Assembly: GCA_946481275.1 (NCBI GenBank)
Contig: CAMLMV010000032.1
Span: forward strand, 8,371-72,370
Reading direction: 5' to 3'
Length of the DNA: 64,000 nucleotides
Source of the DNA: an uncultured Massilia sp.
GTDB lineage: Bacteria > Pseudomonadota > Gammaproteobacteria > Burkholderiales > Burkholderiaceae
Shown here one piece after another: positions 46,061 through 57,853 of this stretch. Under the pieces are notes generated by a model. It was not told the DNA's origin, made no database searches, and saw nothing but the letters and a program-made list of their open reading frames with translations. The position numbers and the translations under genes were made by a program. Every line of letters begins with the position of its first letter. Within the stretch, counting starts at the first letter, position 1.

Positions 46061-46759
46061 ATGGCCCGCCAACCCCGACTCATCCTGCCGAACGAGCCGC
46101 ACCTGATCATCCAGCGCGGCAACGACAACCAGGTCATCTTCCGCGACGACGAAGACCATCGCCGCTTCCTGGAATGGCTGCGCGAGAGCGCGAAGTTCTA
46201 CCGCGTGGCCATCCACGCCTACGTCCTGATGCCGAACCACCTGCATGTGCTGGCGACGCCGTCCGACGAGGAAGGCCTGGCGGCGATGATGCAGAAGGTG
46301 GGGCGTTTATATGTCCCGTGGTTCAACAACAAGCATGGCCGCTCGGGCACCCTGTTCCAGGGACGCTTCCGCACGTCCGTGATCGATCCGGACGCGTACT
46401 TTCTCGCCTGCATCCGCTACATCGAACTGAACCCGCTGCGCAACCAGCTCGCGTTCGATCCGCTCGACTATCCGTGGTCGAGCTATGCGCACCACGCCGG
46501 CGTGCGGCCGGATCCCCTGATCACCGACCACGCCAAGTACTGGGAACTCGGCAACACGCCGTTCCAGCGCGAGGCGGCGTTCATCGAGCTGGCGCAGCAG
46601 GGCATGTCGGGGCTGGAACTGGACACGATCAATGCGGCGGTGCTGAAGGGCGCACCGCTGGGGTCGCATGCGTTCAAGGTCGCGCTGGAGCACAGGACCA
46701 AGCGGCAGATTTTGCCTGCCAAGCGGGGGAGGCCGTTCAAGGTGAAGGCTGCGGAATAG
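46061..46759 (+). CDS. REP-associated tyrosine transposase (RAYT, Y1 HUH family)
   Basis: IS200-like single-strand nuclease of 232 residues. It has an HUH motif in MPNHLHVL (His60, His62) and a likely catalytic Tyr in KVGRLYVPWFNNKHGRSGTLFQGRF (Tyr84), with a QRGND/FxRDDED N-terminus and a SVIDPDAYFLACIRYIELNPLR core typical of RAYTs. It acts on REP hairpins rather than moving itself. It is a single copy here with REP boxes at 45973-46034 just upstream and a terminator downstream. RAYTs are generally vertically kept domesticated genes. Confidence 0.92.
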   Translation: MARQPRLILPNEPHLIIQRGNDNQVIFRDDEDHRRFLEWLRESAKFYRVAIHAYVLMPNHLHVLATPSDEEGLAAMMQKVGRLYVPWFNNKHGRSGTLFQGRFRTSVIDPDAYFLACIRYIELNPLRNQLAFDPLDYPWSSYAHHAGVRPDPLITDHAKYWELGNTPFQREAAFIELAQQGMSGLELDTINAAVLKGAPLGSHAFKVALEHRTKRQILPAKRGRPFKVKAAE

Positions 46760-46794
46760 CCTTGTGCGCTGCGTCATTGCAACAAATGAATGAT

Positions 46795-46820
46795 AAGGAG
46801 GCCATGGCCTCCTTTTTTAT
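46795..46820 (+). terminator. Rho-independent terminator after the RAYT gene
   Basis: AAGGAGGCCATGGCCTCCTT is a perfect 10-bp dyad followed by TTTTAT. Confidence 0.85.
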
Positions 46821-46830
46821 TATCGATGAT

Positions 46831-46852
46831 TTCCCGCGCTGGCAGGCGGGAA
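46831..46852. repeat. REP-like hairpin (TTCCCGC / GCGGGAA)
   Basis: Same arms as the hairpin at 30332-30362, with an 8-nt loop GCTGGCAG. It lies in the long gap before gltB. The gap 46853-47045 otherwise shows nothing clear; it is AT-rich and should hold the gltB promoter. Confidence 0.45.
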
Positions 46853-47045
46853 GTTTTCAGATAAGCATATGATTTTATTGATTTAATGAGCTGGGTTCTC
46901 GTCGCGAATTACTATGTCCCTATTTATTTTGCGGGCGAAAAACTCCTCTTTTAATTCGACTCCGACCCTAATTATTGGTATTGATGTTTACCGAAGTCTG
47001 CTCTATCCTCGGCCTTCAATATCTTCAAAATGCTGCGGAGCCCCC

Positions 47046-50000
47046 ATGATTGCCCAAGGTTTGTACGATCCCGCCAATGAACACGACGCCTGTGGCGTCG
47101 GTTTCGTCGCCCATATCAAGGGCAACAAGAGCCACTCCATTATTGAACAGGGTCTGTTGATCCTGAAGAACCTGGACCACCGGGGCGCCGTCGGTGCCGA
47201 TGCCCTGATGGGCGACGGCGCGGGTATCCTGATCCAGATCCCCGACCAGTTCTACCGCGACGAGATGGCCAAGCAGGGCGTCGAACTGCCGCCGCCGGGC
47301 GAATATGGCGTCGGCATGATCTTCCTGCCGAAAGAACACGCTTCGCGCATCGCCTGCGAACAGGAAATCGAGCGCGCCGTGCGCGCCGAAGGCCAGGTCG
47401 TGCTGGGCTGGCGCAACGTGCCGGTGGACGACACGATGCCGATGTCGCCGACCGTCCGCGCCAAAGAGCCGGTCATCCGCCAGATCTTCATCGGCCGCGG
47501 CCCGGACGTCATGGTGACCGACGCGCTCGAGCGCAAGCTGTACGTCATCCGCAAATCGTCGGGTCACGCGATCCAGGCCCTGAAACTCATCCACGGCAAG
47601 GAATTCTTCGTGCCGTCGATGTCCGCCCGTACCGTCGTCTACAAGGGCCTGCTGCTGGCGGACCAGGTCGGCGTGTACTACAAGGACCTGCAGGATCCGC
47701 GCTGCGTCTCGGCCCTGGCCATGGTGCACCAGCGCTTCTCGACGAACACGTTCCCGGAATGGCCGCTGGCCCACCCGTACCGCCTGCTCGCGCACAACGG
47801 CGAGATCAACACCGTCAAGGGCAACTTCAACTGGACCCGCGCCCGCGAAGGCGTCATGAAGTCGGCCGTGCTGGGCGACGACCTGCAGAAACTGTTCCCG
47901 CTGATCTATGAAGGCCAGTCGGACACCGCCTGCTTCGACAACGCGCTGGAACTGCTGGTCATGGCCGGCTACCCGATCGCCCAGGCGATGATGATGATGA
48001 TCCCGGAAGCCTGGGAAAACCACGCGACGATGGACGAGAACCGCCGCGCGTTCTACGAATACCACGCCGCGATGATGGAACCGTGGGACGGCCCGGCCGC
48101 CATGGCCTTCACCGATGGCCGCCACATCGGCGGTACGCTGGACCGCAACGGCCTGCGTCCGGCCCGCTACATCGTCACGGACGACGACCTGGTCGTCATG
48201 GCGTCGGAGTCGGGCACGCTGCCGATCCCGGAATCGCGCATCGTCAAGAAATGGCGTCTGCAGCCGGGCAAGATGTTCCTCATCGACCTGGAAGCCGGCC
48301 GCATCATCGACGACAAGGAACTGAAAGACACCTACTCGAACGCCAAGCCCTATAAGGCATGGATCAAGTCGGTGCGCATCAAGCTGAACGAAATCAAGCT
48401 GTCGGAAAGCCAGCTGTCGCAGAACCGCGCCAAGGATGCGCAGGGTGAAAAAGCGGCCATTTCCCTGCTGGACCGCCAGCAGGCATTCGGCTACACCCAG
48501 GAAGACCTGAAGTTCCTGATGGCCCCGATGGCCGTGCTGGGCGAAGAAGCCACCGGCTCGATGGGTAACGACTCGCCGCTGGCCGTCATGTCGAACAAGC
48601 TGAAGCCGCTGTACTCGTACTTCAAGCAGCTGTTCGCGCAGGTCACGAACCCGCCGATCGACCCGATCCGCGAAGCGATGGTGATGTCGCTCGTGTCGTT
48701 CATCGGTCCGAAGCCGAACCTGCTGGACACGAACAACGTCAACCCGCCGATGCGCCTCGAAGTGTCGCAGCCGGTGATCGGCTTCGACGACATGGCCCGC
48801 CTGCGCAACATCAGCCTGCACACCGGCGGCAAGTTCAAGTCGTATGAACTGAACATCTGCTACCCGGTCTCGTGGGGCAAGGAAGGCATCGAGGCGTCGC
48901 TGGCCTCGCTGTGCGCGGAAGCCGTGGACGCCGTCAAGTCGGGCCACAACATCCTGATCGTCTCGGACCGCAACGTCACCGCCGACCAGGTCGCGATCCC
49001 GGCGCTGCTGGCGACGTCCGCGATCCACCAGCACCTCGTCCAGCGCGGCCTGCGCGCATCGACGGGTCTTGTGGTCGAAACCGGTTCGTGCCGCGAAACG
49101 CACCACTTCGCCCTGCTGGCCGGCTACGGCGCGGAAGCCGTGCACCCGTACCTGGCGCTGGAAACGCTGGTCGACCTGGCGCACACGCTGCCGCACGAGA
49201 TGGCCGCCGACAAGGCGATCTACAACTACACGAAGGCGGTCGGCAAGGGCCTCATGAAGGTCATGTCGAAGATGGGCATCTCGACCTACATGTCGTACTG
49301 CGGCGCGCAGATCTTCGAAGCCATCGGCCTGAACAAGTCGCTGGTGGATAAATACTTCCGCGGCACGTCGTCGACGGTGGAAGGCATCGGCCTGTTCGAA
49401 GTGGCCGAGGAAGCCCTGCGCCTGCACGCGCTGGCCTTCGGCAAGGATCCGATCCTGGCCAACTCGCTGGACGTCGGCGGCGAATACGCCTACCGCGTGC
49501 GCGGCGAAGACCACCTGTGGACGCCGGACGCGATCGCCAAGCTGCAGCACTCGACCCGTGCCAACAACTACAGCACCTATAAAGAGTACGCGCAGATCAT
49601 CAACGACCAGAGCCGCCGTCACCTGACGCTGCGCGGCCTGTTCGAGTTCAAGATCGATCCGACGAAAGCCATCCCGCTGGACGAAGTGGAACCGGCGAAG
49701 GAAATCGTCAAGCGCTTCGCCACCGGCGCGATGTCGCTGGGCTCGATCTCGACCGAAGCCCACGCCACGCTGGCCATCGCCATGAACCGCATCGGCGGCA
49801 AGTCGAACACGGGCGAAGGCGGTGAAGATCCGGCGCGCTACATGGGCGAGTTCAAGGGCATCAAGATCGCCAAGGGCGAGACCCTGGCCTCGATCCTGGG
49901 CAAGGACCGCGTCGTCGCGGACATCCCGCTGGTCGAAGGCGATTCGCTGCGTTCGAAGATCAAGCAGGTGGCATCGGGCCGCTTCGGTGTGACCGCCGAA

Positions 50001-51761
50001 TACCTGGCGTCCGCCGACCAGATCCAGATCAAGATGGCGCAGGGCGCGAAGCCGGGCGAAGGCGGCCAGCTGCCGGGCCATAAAGTGTCCGAGTACATCG
50101 CGTCGCTGCGCTTCTCGGTGCCGGGCGTGGGCCTGATCTCGCCGCCGCCGCACCACGACATCTACTCGATCGAAGACCTGGCGCAGCTGATCCACGACCT
50201 CAAGAACGTGAACCCGCACGCGTCGATCTCCGTGAAGCTCGTGTCGGAAGTCGGTATCGGTACCGTGGCCGCAGGCGTGTCGAAGGCGAAGGCCGACCAC
50301 GTCGTCGTCGCCGGCCATGACGGCGGTACGGGTGCATCGCCGCTGTCGTCGGTCAAGCACGCCGGCACGCCGTGGGAACTGGGCCTCGCCGAGACCCAGC
50401 AGACCCTCGTGCTGAACGGCCTGCGCAGCCGTATCCGCGTCCAGGCCGACGGCCAGATGCGTACCGGCCGCGATGTCGTCATCGCCGCCCTGCTGGGCGC
50501 CGACGAAATCGGCTTCGCGACGGCACCGCTCGTCGTCGAAGGCTGCATCATGATGCGTAAGTGCCACCTGAACACCTGCCCGGTGGGCGTGGCCACCCAG
50601 GATCCGGAACTGCGCGCCAAGTTCTCGGGCAAGCCGGAACACGTCGTGAACTACTTCTTCTTCGTCGCCGAAGAAGCGCGCCAGATCATGGCCCAGCTGG
50701 GCATCCGCACGTTCGACGAACTGATCGGCCGTTCGGACCTGCTGGACAAGTCGAAGGCCGTCGGCCACTGGAAGGCACAAGGCCTGGACTTCTCGAACAT
50801 CTTCTTCCAGCCGAAGGTCGACGACAAGCGCCAGCTGCTGCACACGGACGGCCAGGACCACGGCCTGGACAAGGCCCTGGACCACAAGCTGATCGCGCAG
50901 GCCAAGGCCGCGCTGGAGAAGGGCGAGCGCGTTTCGTTCATCTCGCCGGTGAAGAACGTCAACCGCACGGTCGGCGCGATGCTGTCGGGCGAAGTCGCCA
51001 AGCGCTACGGCCATGCCGGCCTGCCGGACGACACGATCCACATCCAGCTGCAGGGCACCGCGGGCCAGTCGGCCGGCGCGTTCCTGGCACACGGCATCAC
51101 GCTGGACCTGGTGGGCGAGGGCAACGACTACGTGGGTAAAGGCCTGTCGGGCGGCCGCATCATCGTGCGTCCGAACACGGAATTCCGCGGCTGGGCCGTC
51201 GACAACATCATCGTCGGCAACACGGTGCTGTACGGCGCGATCGCCGGCGAAGCGTTCCTCAACGGCGTGGCCGGCGAGCGTTTCGCGGTGCGTAACTCGG
51301 GTGCGACGGCCATCGTCGAAGGCGTGGGCGACCACGGCTGCGAATACATGACCGGCGGTACCGTCGTCGTGCTGGGCGACACCGGCCGCAACTTCGCGGC
51401 GGGCATGTCGGGCGGCGTGGCGTACGTCTACGATCCGAAGGGCGACTTCGAGCAGAAGTGCAACACCGCGATGGTGGCACTGGAGCGCGTGCTGTCGACC
51501 AAGGAACAGAGCGACAAGTCGAGCTGGCACGCACAGACCCGCAACGGCGAGCGCGAGTCGGACGAAGCGATCCTGAAGCGCCTGATCGAGCGTCACTTCA
51601 AGCACACGGGTTCGACCCGTGCGCGCAACCTGCTGGACGACTGGGCCAACAGCCGCAGCAAGTTCGTCAAGGTCTTCCCGACCGAGTACAAGCGCGCACT
51701 GGAAGAGATGCACAACAGCAGCATGGAAGAAGCCAACGACAAGATCGAACTGGCTGCCTGA
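47046..51761 (+). CDS. gltB: Glutamate synthase (NADPH) large subunit GltB
   Basis: Large subunit of 1,571 residues that moves the glutamine amide to 2-oxoglutarate. The class-II amidotransferase domain starts at Cys16 (DACGVGF), which is exposed after propeptide removal. The central and FMN synthase domains follow, with iron-sulphur cysteines in [17 protein letters not shown]. The C-terminal GXGXG domain includes [22 protein letters not shown]. The frame runs upstream to about 46914 but ATG 47046 fits the family. It is 41 bp from gltD, so the two form the gltBD operon. Confidence 0.97.
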   Translation: MIAQGLYDPANEHDACGVGFVAHIKGNKSHSIIEQGLLILKNLDHRGAVGADALMGDGAGILIQIPDQFYRDEMAKQGVELPPPGEYGVGMIFLPKEHASRIACEQEIERAVRAEGQVVLGWRNVPVDDTMPMSPTVRAKEPVIRQIFIGRGPDVMVTDALERKLYVIRKSSGHAIQALKLIHGKEFFVPSMSARTVVYKGLLLADQVGVYYKDLQDPRCVSALAMVHQRFSTNTFPEWPLAHPYRLLAHNGEINTVKGNFNWTRAREGVMKSAVLGDDLQKLFPLIYEGQSDTACFDNALELLVMAGYPIAQAMMMMIPEAWENHATMDENRRAFYEYHAAMMEPWDGPAAMAFTDGRHIGGTLDRNGLRPARYIVTDDDLVVMASESGTLPIPESRIVKKWRLQPGKMFLIDLEAGRIIDDKELKDTYSNAKPYKAWIKSVRIKLNEIKLSESQLSQNRAKDAQGEKAAISLLDRQQAFGYTQEDLKFLMAPMAVLGEEATGSMGNDSPLAVMSNKLKPLYSYFKQLFAQVTNPPIDPIREAMVMSLVSFIGPKPNLLDTNNVNPPMRLEVSQPVIGFDDMARLRNISLHTGGKFKSYELNICYPVSWGKEGIEASLASLCAEAVDAVKSGHNILIVSDRNVTADQVAIPALLATSAIHQHLVQRGLRASTGLVVETGSCRETHHFALLAGYGAEAVHPYLALETLVDLAHTLPHEMAADKAIYNYTKAVGKGLMKVMSKMGISTYMSYCGAQIFEAIGLNKSLVDKYFRGTSSTVEGIGLFEVAEEALRLHALAFGKDPILANSLDVGGEYAYRVRGEDHLWTPDAIAKLQHSTRANNYSTYKEYAQIINDQSRRHLTLRGLFEFKIDPTKAIPLDEVEPAKEIVKRFATGAMSLGSISTEAHATLAIAMNRIGGKSNTGEGGEDPARYMGEFKGIKIAKGETLASILGKDRVVADIPLVEGDSLRSKIKQVASGRFGVTAEYLASADQIQIKMAQGAKPGEGGQLPGHKVSEYIASLRFSVPGVGLISPPPHHDIYSIEDLAQLIHDLKNVNPHASISVKLVSEVGIGTVAAGVSKAKADHVVVAGHDGGTGASPLSSVKHAGTPWELGLAETQQTLVLNGLRSRIRVQADGQMRTGRDVVIAALLGADEIGFATAPLVVEGCIMMRKCHLNTCPVGVATQDPELRAKFSGKPEHVVNYFFFVAEEARQIMAQLGIRTFDELIGRSDLLDKSKAVGHWKAQGLDFSNIFFQPKVDDKRQLLHTDGQDHGLDKALDHKLIAQAKAALEKGERVSFISPVKNVNRTVGAMLSGEVAKRYGHAGLPDDTIHIQLQGTAGQSAGAFLAHGITLDLVGEGNDYVGKGLSGGRIIVRPNTEFRGWAVDNIIVGNTVLYGAIAGEAFLNGVAGERFAVRNSGATAIVEGVGDHGCEYMTGGTVVVLGDTGRNFAAGMSGGVAYVYDPKGDFEQKCNTAMVALERVLSTKEQSDKSSWHAQTRNGERESDEAILKRLIERHFKHTGSTRARNLLDDWANSRSKFVKVFPTEYKRALEEMHNSSMEEANDKIELAA

Positions 51762-51802
51762 CCGCATCTCTCTAGACCGAACCGAATACGATAGGAATAC
51801 AA

Positions 51803-53266
<1,464 letters not shown>

Positions 53267-53291
53267 TCGAAGCGTCGCCGCAACGGAATGG

Positions 53292-53325
53292 ACGGCCCGG
53301 GTGCGCAACCCGGGCCGTTTTTTTT
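53292..53325 (+). terminator. Rho-independent terminator after gltD
   Basis: ACGGCCCGGGT pairs fully with ACCCGGGCCGT over GCGCA and is followed by eight T residues. Confidence 0.9.
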
Positions 53326-53399
53326 CGCTGTGAGAATTCGCGCAACTGTTTCGCACGCGTTCCGGTAATGTAACGGTTTTCATTCTTTCCAATGCCGCC

Positions 53400-54917
53400 A
53401 TGGATACCGTCACCCTCAAGGGCAATCTCGCGCTGAACGGCCAGAACCTGGCCTTCGAAGGCGTACCGATCGAAGCGCATCTGCTGCTGGGCGATTACCC
53501 CAATGTCGCCGTCAACAACGGATCCGGCAAGTTCACCTGGAAGATCGGCGACCGCACGGTCGAGACCACGGGCGCGTGGTACGACGCTGCCGTCACCTCC
53601 TACACGCCGACCCAGGCCGACGTCGGCAAACCGATCTCCGTGACCGGCTCCGTCGCCTACGTCGACGGCATCCACACGCCGAGCAGCCCGAATGCGCTGA
53701 CGGTCATCAACGTCAACGACCTGCCCACCGGCACGGTGACCATCACGGGCGACGTGACGCACGCCGGCAGCCAGCTGCACGCCGTCAGCACGATCGGTGA
53801 CGAGGACGGCATGGGCGCCCTGTCGTACCAGTGGAAGGCGAACGGCCAGGCGATCGCCGGGGCGACCGGCGACACCTGGACGCTGGACGCGGCCCACGCG
53901 GGCCAGGCCATCAGCGTCGTCGCCAGCTATGTCGACGGGTTCGGCCAGGCGGAGTCGGTCGCGAGCGACGCCGACCCGAAGGCCGTGCACCAGAACAGCC
54001 CGGGCGCGCTGGTCCTGTCGGGCGAGCTGGCGAAGGGACACACGCTGCATGCGCAAGTCGTCGACGCGGATCCGTTCGCCAAGGCGTATTACCAGTGGCA
54101 GATCGACGACGGCAGCGGCCATTACGTGAACGTCACCGGCAACTGGTCCGCCGACTTCGCGCTCGGCGACAGCGTGCCGCCCGTCATGCGTGTGATCGCC
54201 ACGTATGCCGACCGCTACGGGTTCATCGAAACCCATGTGCGCACGATCGGCACGGAAGGCGCGGACACGATCCGCGGCGACCGCATCCCGGGCGAAGTCA
54301 TCCAGGCACGCGGCGGCGACGACACACTCATCTACACCAATGGCTCGCTTTTCGACGGCGGCGACGGCCTCGACACGTTTTATGCGCTGGGCGGCTACTC
54401 GGTCGGGCAGGTCGACGACCATACGTGGTATTACCACGGCTTCACCGGCGGCGGCACCTGGCTCACCAACGTCGAGCGCGTGATCTTCGGCGCGCCGGGC
54501 CAATCCGGCCTCAGCGGCGTCGCGCTCGACTTCGACGGCCACGCCGGCCAGGCTTATCGCCTGTACCGGGCCGCGTTCGACCGCACCCCCGACGACTTCG
54601 GCATCGGCTTCTGGATCAGCCGTCTCGACAAGGGCGTCAACCTGACGGACATCGCCAACGCCTTCGTCGGCTCGGCCGAATTCAAGACGTTGTATGGCGC
54701 GAATCCGACCAATGCGGAGATCGTCGACAAGTTCTATCACAACGTCCTGCACCGCGCCCCCGACCCGCAGAGCCAGTTCTGGGTCGACGTGCTCGACCGC
54801 AAGGCGGCGACGGTCGCCGACGTGCTGATCGGCTTCAGCGAAAGCGCCGAGAACGTCGCGGCCCTCGTCGGCGTGCAAAAGACGGGCATCTCCTACCTGC
54901 CGTATCATGACGGTTGA
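53400..54917 (+). CDS. RTX-like DUF4214 domain protein, probably secreted
   Basis: Protein of 505 residues with no signal peptide. The first ~280 residues form beta-sandwich-like repeats (QADVGKPISVTGSVAYVDG, HAGQAISVVASYVDGFG) seen in adhesin-like proteins. Residues about 280-330 hold RTX-like nonapeptide traces (EGADTIRGDR, ARGGDDTLIY, DGGDGLDTFYALGG). A DUF4214 domain (AYRLYRAAFDRTPDDFGIGFWISRL, FYHNVLHRAPDPQSQFWVDVL) is near 405-475. RTX proteins are usually exported by type I systems, but no hemolysin-type ABC/HlyD genes are nearby. Function not known; surface role likely. Confidence 0.85.
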   Translation: MDTVTLKGNLALNGQNLAFEGVPIEAHLLLGDYPNVAVNNGSGKFTWKIGDRTVETTGAWYDAAVTSYTPTQADVGKPISVTGSVAYVDGIHTPSSPNALTVINVNDLPTGTVTITGDVTHAGSQLHAVSTIGDEDGMGALSYQWKANGQAIAGATGDTWTLDAAHAGQAISVVASYVDGFGQAESVASDADPKAVHQNSPGALVLSGELAKGHTLHAQVVDADPFAKAYYQWQIDDGSGHYVNVTGNWSADFALGDSVPPVMRVIATYADRYGFIETHVRTIGTEGADTIRGDRIPGEVIQARGGDDTLIYTNGSLFDGGDGLDTFYALGGYSVGQVDDHTWYYHGFTGGGTWLTNVERVIFGAPGQSGLSGVALDFDGHAGQAYRLYRAAFDRTPDDFGIGFWISRLDKGVNLTDIANAFVGSAEFKTLYGANPTNAEIVDKFYHNVLHRAPDPQSQFWVDVLDRKAATVADVLIGFSESAENVAALVGVQKTGISYLPYHDG

Positions 54918-54949
54918 GTAATCCCGCCAATGACGACATGGAGACACGG

Positions 54950-55834
54950 ATGGAGATCGGCTACGTAGGCCTGGGCGGCATGGGACATGCCATGGCAAGC
55001 AACCTCATTGGCAAGGGCCATACGCTTCGCGTGTGGAACCGCTCGCCCGGCAAGGCGGCCGACCTCGTCGCGCAGGGCGCCATGCTCGTCGACCATCCGG
55101 GCCAGGCCGTGGCCAGCGACGGCATCGTGTTCACGATGGTCGCGGACGATGCGGCGCTGGAGCAGGTCGTCGGCGGGCCGGACGGCATCGGGGCAAAGCT
55201 GGGCCCGGGCGGCATCCACGTCTCCATGAGCACGGTGTCGCCGGAAACGACGCGCAAGCTCGCCGCCCTGCACGCCGAGCGCGGCGCGGGTTTTATTGCC
55301 GCGCCCGTGTTCGGTCGCCCGACCGCGGCTGCCGCCGCCATGCTGTTCATCCTGGTCGCGGGCGCTCCCGCCGCGCGCGAACAAATCATGCCGCTGCTGG
55401 AGACGATGGGCCAGCGCGTGTTCCCGCTGGGCGACGACCCCGTCGCCGCCAGCATCGTCAAGCTGAGCGGCAATTTCATGATCATGGGCGTCATCGAAGC
55501 GATGGCGGAAGCGGCGACGCTGTGTGAAAAGTACGGCGTCGAGCGCTCGGCCATGATGGACGTGATGACGCAATCGATTTTTGCCACGCCGCTGTACGTC
55601 AACTACGGCAAGCTCATCGCGCAGCACGATTACGCCAACCCCGGCTTCAAACTGTCGCTGGGTTTCAAGGATGCGAACCTCGTGATGGCGGCCGCGCGCA
55701 AGGCCCACGTGCCGATGCCGCTGGCCAGCATGATGCACGACCGTTTCCTGTCCGCGCTGGCGAAGGACCGCGGCGGGCTCGACTGGACCGCGGCGGCGCT
55801 GAACGTGTCGGAAGAGGCCGGTCTCCGGAGCTGA
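54950..55834 (+). CDS. NAD(P)-dependent oxidoreductase, 3-hydroxyisobutyrate dehydrogenase family
   Basis: Beta-hydroxyacid dehydrogenase of 294 residues. The N-terminal MEIGYVGLGGMGHAMASNLIGKGHTLRVWNRS is the dinucleotide-binding segment (start ATG 54950, GGAGA nearby). FIAAPVFGRPTAAAAAMLFILVAGA and KLSGNFMIMG (family Lys) fit the glyoxylate/succinic-semialdehyde reductase-like group. It is not linked to obvious pathway genes here. It may act in glyoxylate, branched-chain or detoxifying metabolism. Confidence 0.9.
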   Translation: MEIGYVGLGGMGHAMASNLIGKGHTLRVWNRSPGKAADLVAQGAMLVDHPGQAVASDGIVFTMVADDAALEQVVGGPDGIGAKLGPGGIHVSMSTVSPETTRKLAALHAERGAGFIAAPVFGRPTAAAAAMLFILVAGAPAAREQIMPLLETMGQRVFPLGDDPVAASIVKLSGNFMIMGVIEAMAEAATLCEKYGVERSAMMDVMTQSIFATPLYVNYGKLIAQHDYANPGFKLSLGFKDANLVMAAARKAHVPMPLASMMHDRFLSALAKDRGGLDWTAAALNVSEEAGLRS

Positions 55835-56851
55835 TCACTCGTGGGGCGTGGCGGCGTCCGGTTCGATGACGAGCAGGTCCCCGTCCAGCCGCGCCGTCGT
55901 GCCGAGGTCGCGGCACAGCGCCTGCATGCGCGTAGTGATCCAGGTGCGTTGCGTGTGGTCGGCCGGCAGCGCGCGGCCGTGGCGGATGAACACCGGATGC
56001 AGCACGATGCGGCGTAGGGCATCCTCCCCCAGGTGCACCTCGAACAGCAATTGATGGTCGTTGCGCAGGTCCGTGTCGACGGCGTAGTCGTCGACGAGGT
56101 CGCCGGTCGCGTACAGGATCGGCCAGCCCCGGTACAGTTCGATGCCGTGAAAGACGTGGGCGCTGTGGCCGTAGACGATCTTCCAGCCGACGTCGATCGC
56201 GGCGTGAGCGAGGCGGCGCAGGTGCGGTGCGGGTGCCGTCACCATGTTCGGACCCCAGTGCAGCGACAGGACCGGCCAGCGCACGCCGGCCGCGCGCAGG
56301 GGCGCGAGCGCGCGTGCGAAGGCGTCGGTGGCGGCCGTTTCGTCGTGCAGGCCGAGCCAGGCGATGCCGGGGTGATCGTCCGTCGCGGCGAAATCGGCCT
56401 GGTGGTCGCAGAACGCCGCCATCCCGACGAGCACCTCGCCGCACGCCACGACGGCCGGGGACAGCGCCCATGCGAGGTCCGGACCGGCGCCCGTGTGCGC
56501 GATGCCGTGCGCGTCGAGGATGCGCAGTGTGTCGGCCAGGCCTTGCACGTCGTAGTCGAGACTGTGGTTGTTTGCGAGGCTGACCATGCGGATGCCGGCA
56601 TCGACCAGCGCCTGGCCGGCCGTGGAGGGCGCCGCGAAGTAATACGCCTTGGGCACGCCGTGCCAGCGCCCGGTACTGTCAGTGAGCGCGCACTCCAGGT
56701 TGACGATCGCGACGTCGGCCGCGCGCAGCAGCGGCGAGATCGCGTCCAGCGGCGCGTGGATGCCGTCGCGCAGCATGACGTCGCGCACGTGGCGGCCCAG
56801 CATGACGTCGCCGCCGAACACGAGGCGAAGAGGGCGCAGATCATGGCTCAT
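55835..56851 (-). CDS. CapA family protein (poly-gamma-glutamate synthesis CapA domain)
   Basis: Metallophosphatase-like protein of 338 residues containing the PGA_cap domain: LVFGGDVMLGRHVRDVM at the start, NLECALTDSTG, NNHSLDYDVQGLADTLRILDAHGI and LHWG(P)N near residue 200, KIVYGHSAHVFHGIELYRG. CapA-type proteins occur in poly-gamma-glutamate capsule synthesis but also in many unrelated contexts. No capB or capC is present, so a capsule role is unlikely. The start at 56851 overlaps the alpha/beta hydrolase stop by 11 bp, so the two are co-translated. Confidence 0.9.
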   Translation of the reverse strand: MSHDLRPLRLVFGGDVMLGRHVRDVMLRDGIHAPLDAISPLLRAADVAIVNLECALTDSTGRWHGVPKAYYFAAPSTAGQALVDAGIRMVSLANNHSLDYDVQGLADTLRILDAHGIAHTGAGPDLAWALSPAVVACGEVLVGMAAFCDHQADFAATDDHPGIAWLGLHDETAATDAFARALAPLRAAGVRWPVLSLHWGPNMVTAPAPHLRRLAHAAIDVGWKIVYGHSAHVFHGIELYRGWPILYATGDLVDDYAVDTDLRNDHQLLFEVHLGEDALRRIVLHPVFIRHGRALPADHTQRTWITTRMQALCRDLGTTARLDGDLLVIEPDAATPHE

Positions 56852-57485
56852 GGACGAACCAGGTCGTGAACCACTCGGCCGCCAGCCGCGCCACCTCTTC
56901 CAGCGTGCCGGGTTCCTCGAACAGATGCGTCGCACCGGGCACGATCGCCAGTTGTTTCACGCAGCCCAGCTCGGCATAGGCTTGCCGGTTCAGGGCGATG
57001 ACGGGTTCGTCCGCGCCACCCACGATGAGGAGTGTCGGCGCCTCGACGGCGCGCAAGCTGTCGCCGCCCGCGAGATCGGGCCGGCCGCCGCGCGAGACGA
57101 CGGCGACGATGGGCACGGCCGGGTCGGCCGCCAGCTGCAGCGCGGCGGCCGCGCCCGTGCTGGCGCCGAACAGGCCGAGCGGCAACGGGGCCGTGGCGTC
57201 CTGCGCGCCCAGCCAGCTTGCTGCCGCGCGCAAACGGCCCGTCAGCAGAGAAATGTCGAAACGGTTATGGTATTGACGGTCTTCGTGCGGCGTGAGCAGG
57301 TCCAGCAGCAGCGTGCCGATGCCGGCGTCGCGCAGCACGTGCGCCACGTGGTTGTTGCGCGGGCTCAACCGGCTGCTGCCGCTGCCGTGCGCGAACAGCA
57401 CGACGCCCGATGCATCGTGGGGCAGCTCGAGCATGCCCTCCATCGTCGCCGCGCCGCTGTCGATGTGGACCAGGGCTTTTGTCAT
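56841..57485 (-). CDS. Alpha/beta hydrolase (dienelactone hydrolase family)
   Basis: Serine hydrolase of 214 residues. It has VVLFAHGSGSSRLSPRNNHVAHVL near residue 30 (oxyanion region), the nucleophile motif GLFGASTGAAAALQLA (Ser in GAST), LLIVGGADEPVI and PGATHLFEEPG (catalytic His). The ATG at 57485 was used; an upstream in-frame start to 57512 exists. It is the upstream member of a two-gene overlap with CapA. Substrate not predicted. Confidence 0.9.
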   Translation of the reverse strand: MTKALVHIDSGAATMEGMLELPHDASGVVLFAHGSGSSRLSPRNNHVAHVLRDAGIGTLLLDLLTPHEDRQYHNRFDISLLTGRLRAAASWLGAQDATAPLPLGLFGASTGAAAALQLAADPAVPIVAVVSRGGRPDLAGGDSLRAVEAPTLLIVGGADEPVIALNRQAYAELGCVKQLAIVPGATHLFEEPGTLEEVARLAAEWFTTWFVHEP

Positions 57486-57853
57486 GATCGTTAGACCATC
57501 TGGCAGGGGCAAAGATTCGGTGTCCGATTGTTAAATGCGGGAGGGTCGAAAGTCCGGCATGTACCCGTTCCCGGCGTCCGGGACATGACGCCGGATCGGC
57601 ATGTAATGGATCTTCAGGATGCCCCCACAAAAGGGGTTTCTTTGAGGCATTTGTAAAGATTGTTTACTAATGTGAAACAATGTGTTGTATGCATAAGTTA
57701 GTAAAAACAAGCACTTATGACGCAAAATATCTGACTCTTCGTTTAGTAATGTTGTAATATCACGTCGATAACATGCCCGGAATTGGGCGGCGTCCTGCAG
57801 GCCTTGCCGTTTCTGCACTACAATACGGGATTCTCCAAATACCAATATCCACT
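57486..57853. other. Long AT-rich intergenic region upstream of the mla operon
   Basis: About 370 bp with no convincing gene. A minus-strand frame of 104 codons (57531-57845) shows no family features. It contains a CCGGCGTC/GACGCCGG hairpin (57571-57594), an AT-rich stretch with TTGTAAAGATTGTTTACT, and a TACAAT hexamer (57819-57824) near the mlaF start. The operon promoter is probably here, but I could not fix a full -35/-10 pair. Confidence 0.45.

Noticed and set aside
46914..47045. N-terminal extension of GltB
   Set aside because: The extension is unlike any GltB N-terminus; ATG 47046 gives the normal short propeptide before Cys16.
47025..51767. Very long minus-strand open frame opposite gltB
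   Set aside because: It is the antisense shadow of a highly GC-rich gene. No motifs, low-complexity residue content, and gltB on the plus strand is certain.
57531..57845. 104-codon minus-strand frame upstream of mlaF
   Set aside because: Runs through the expected operon promoter region, begins near the mlaF start, and shows no recognisable features.
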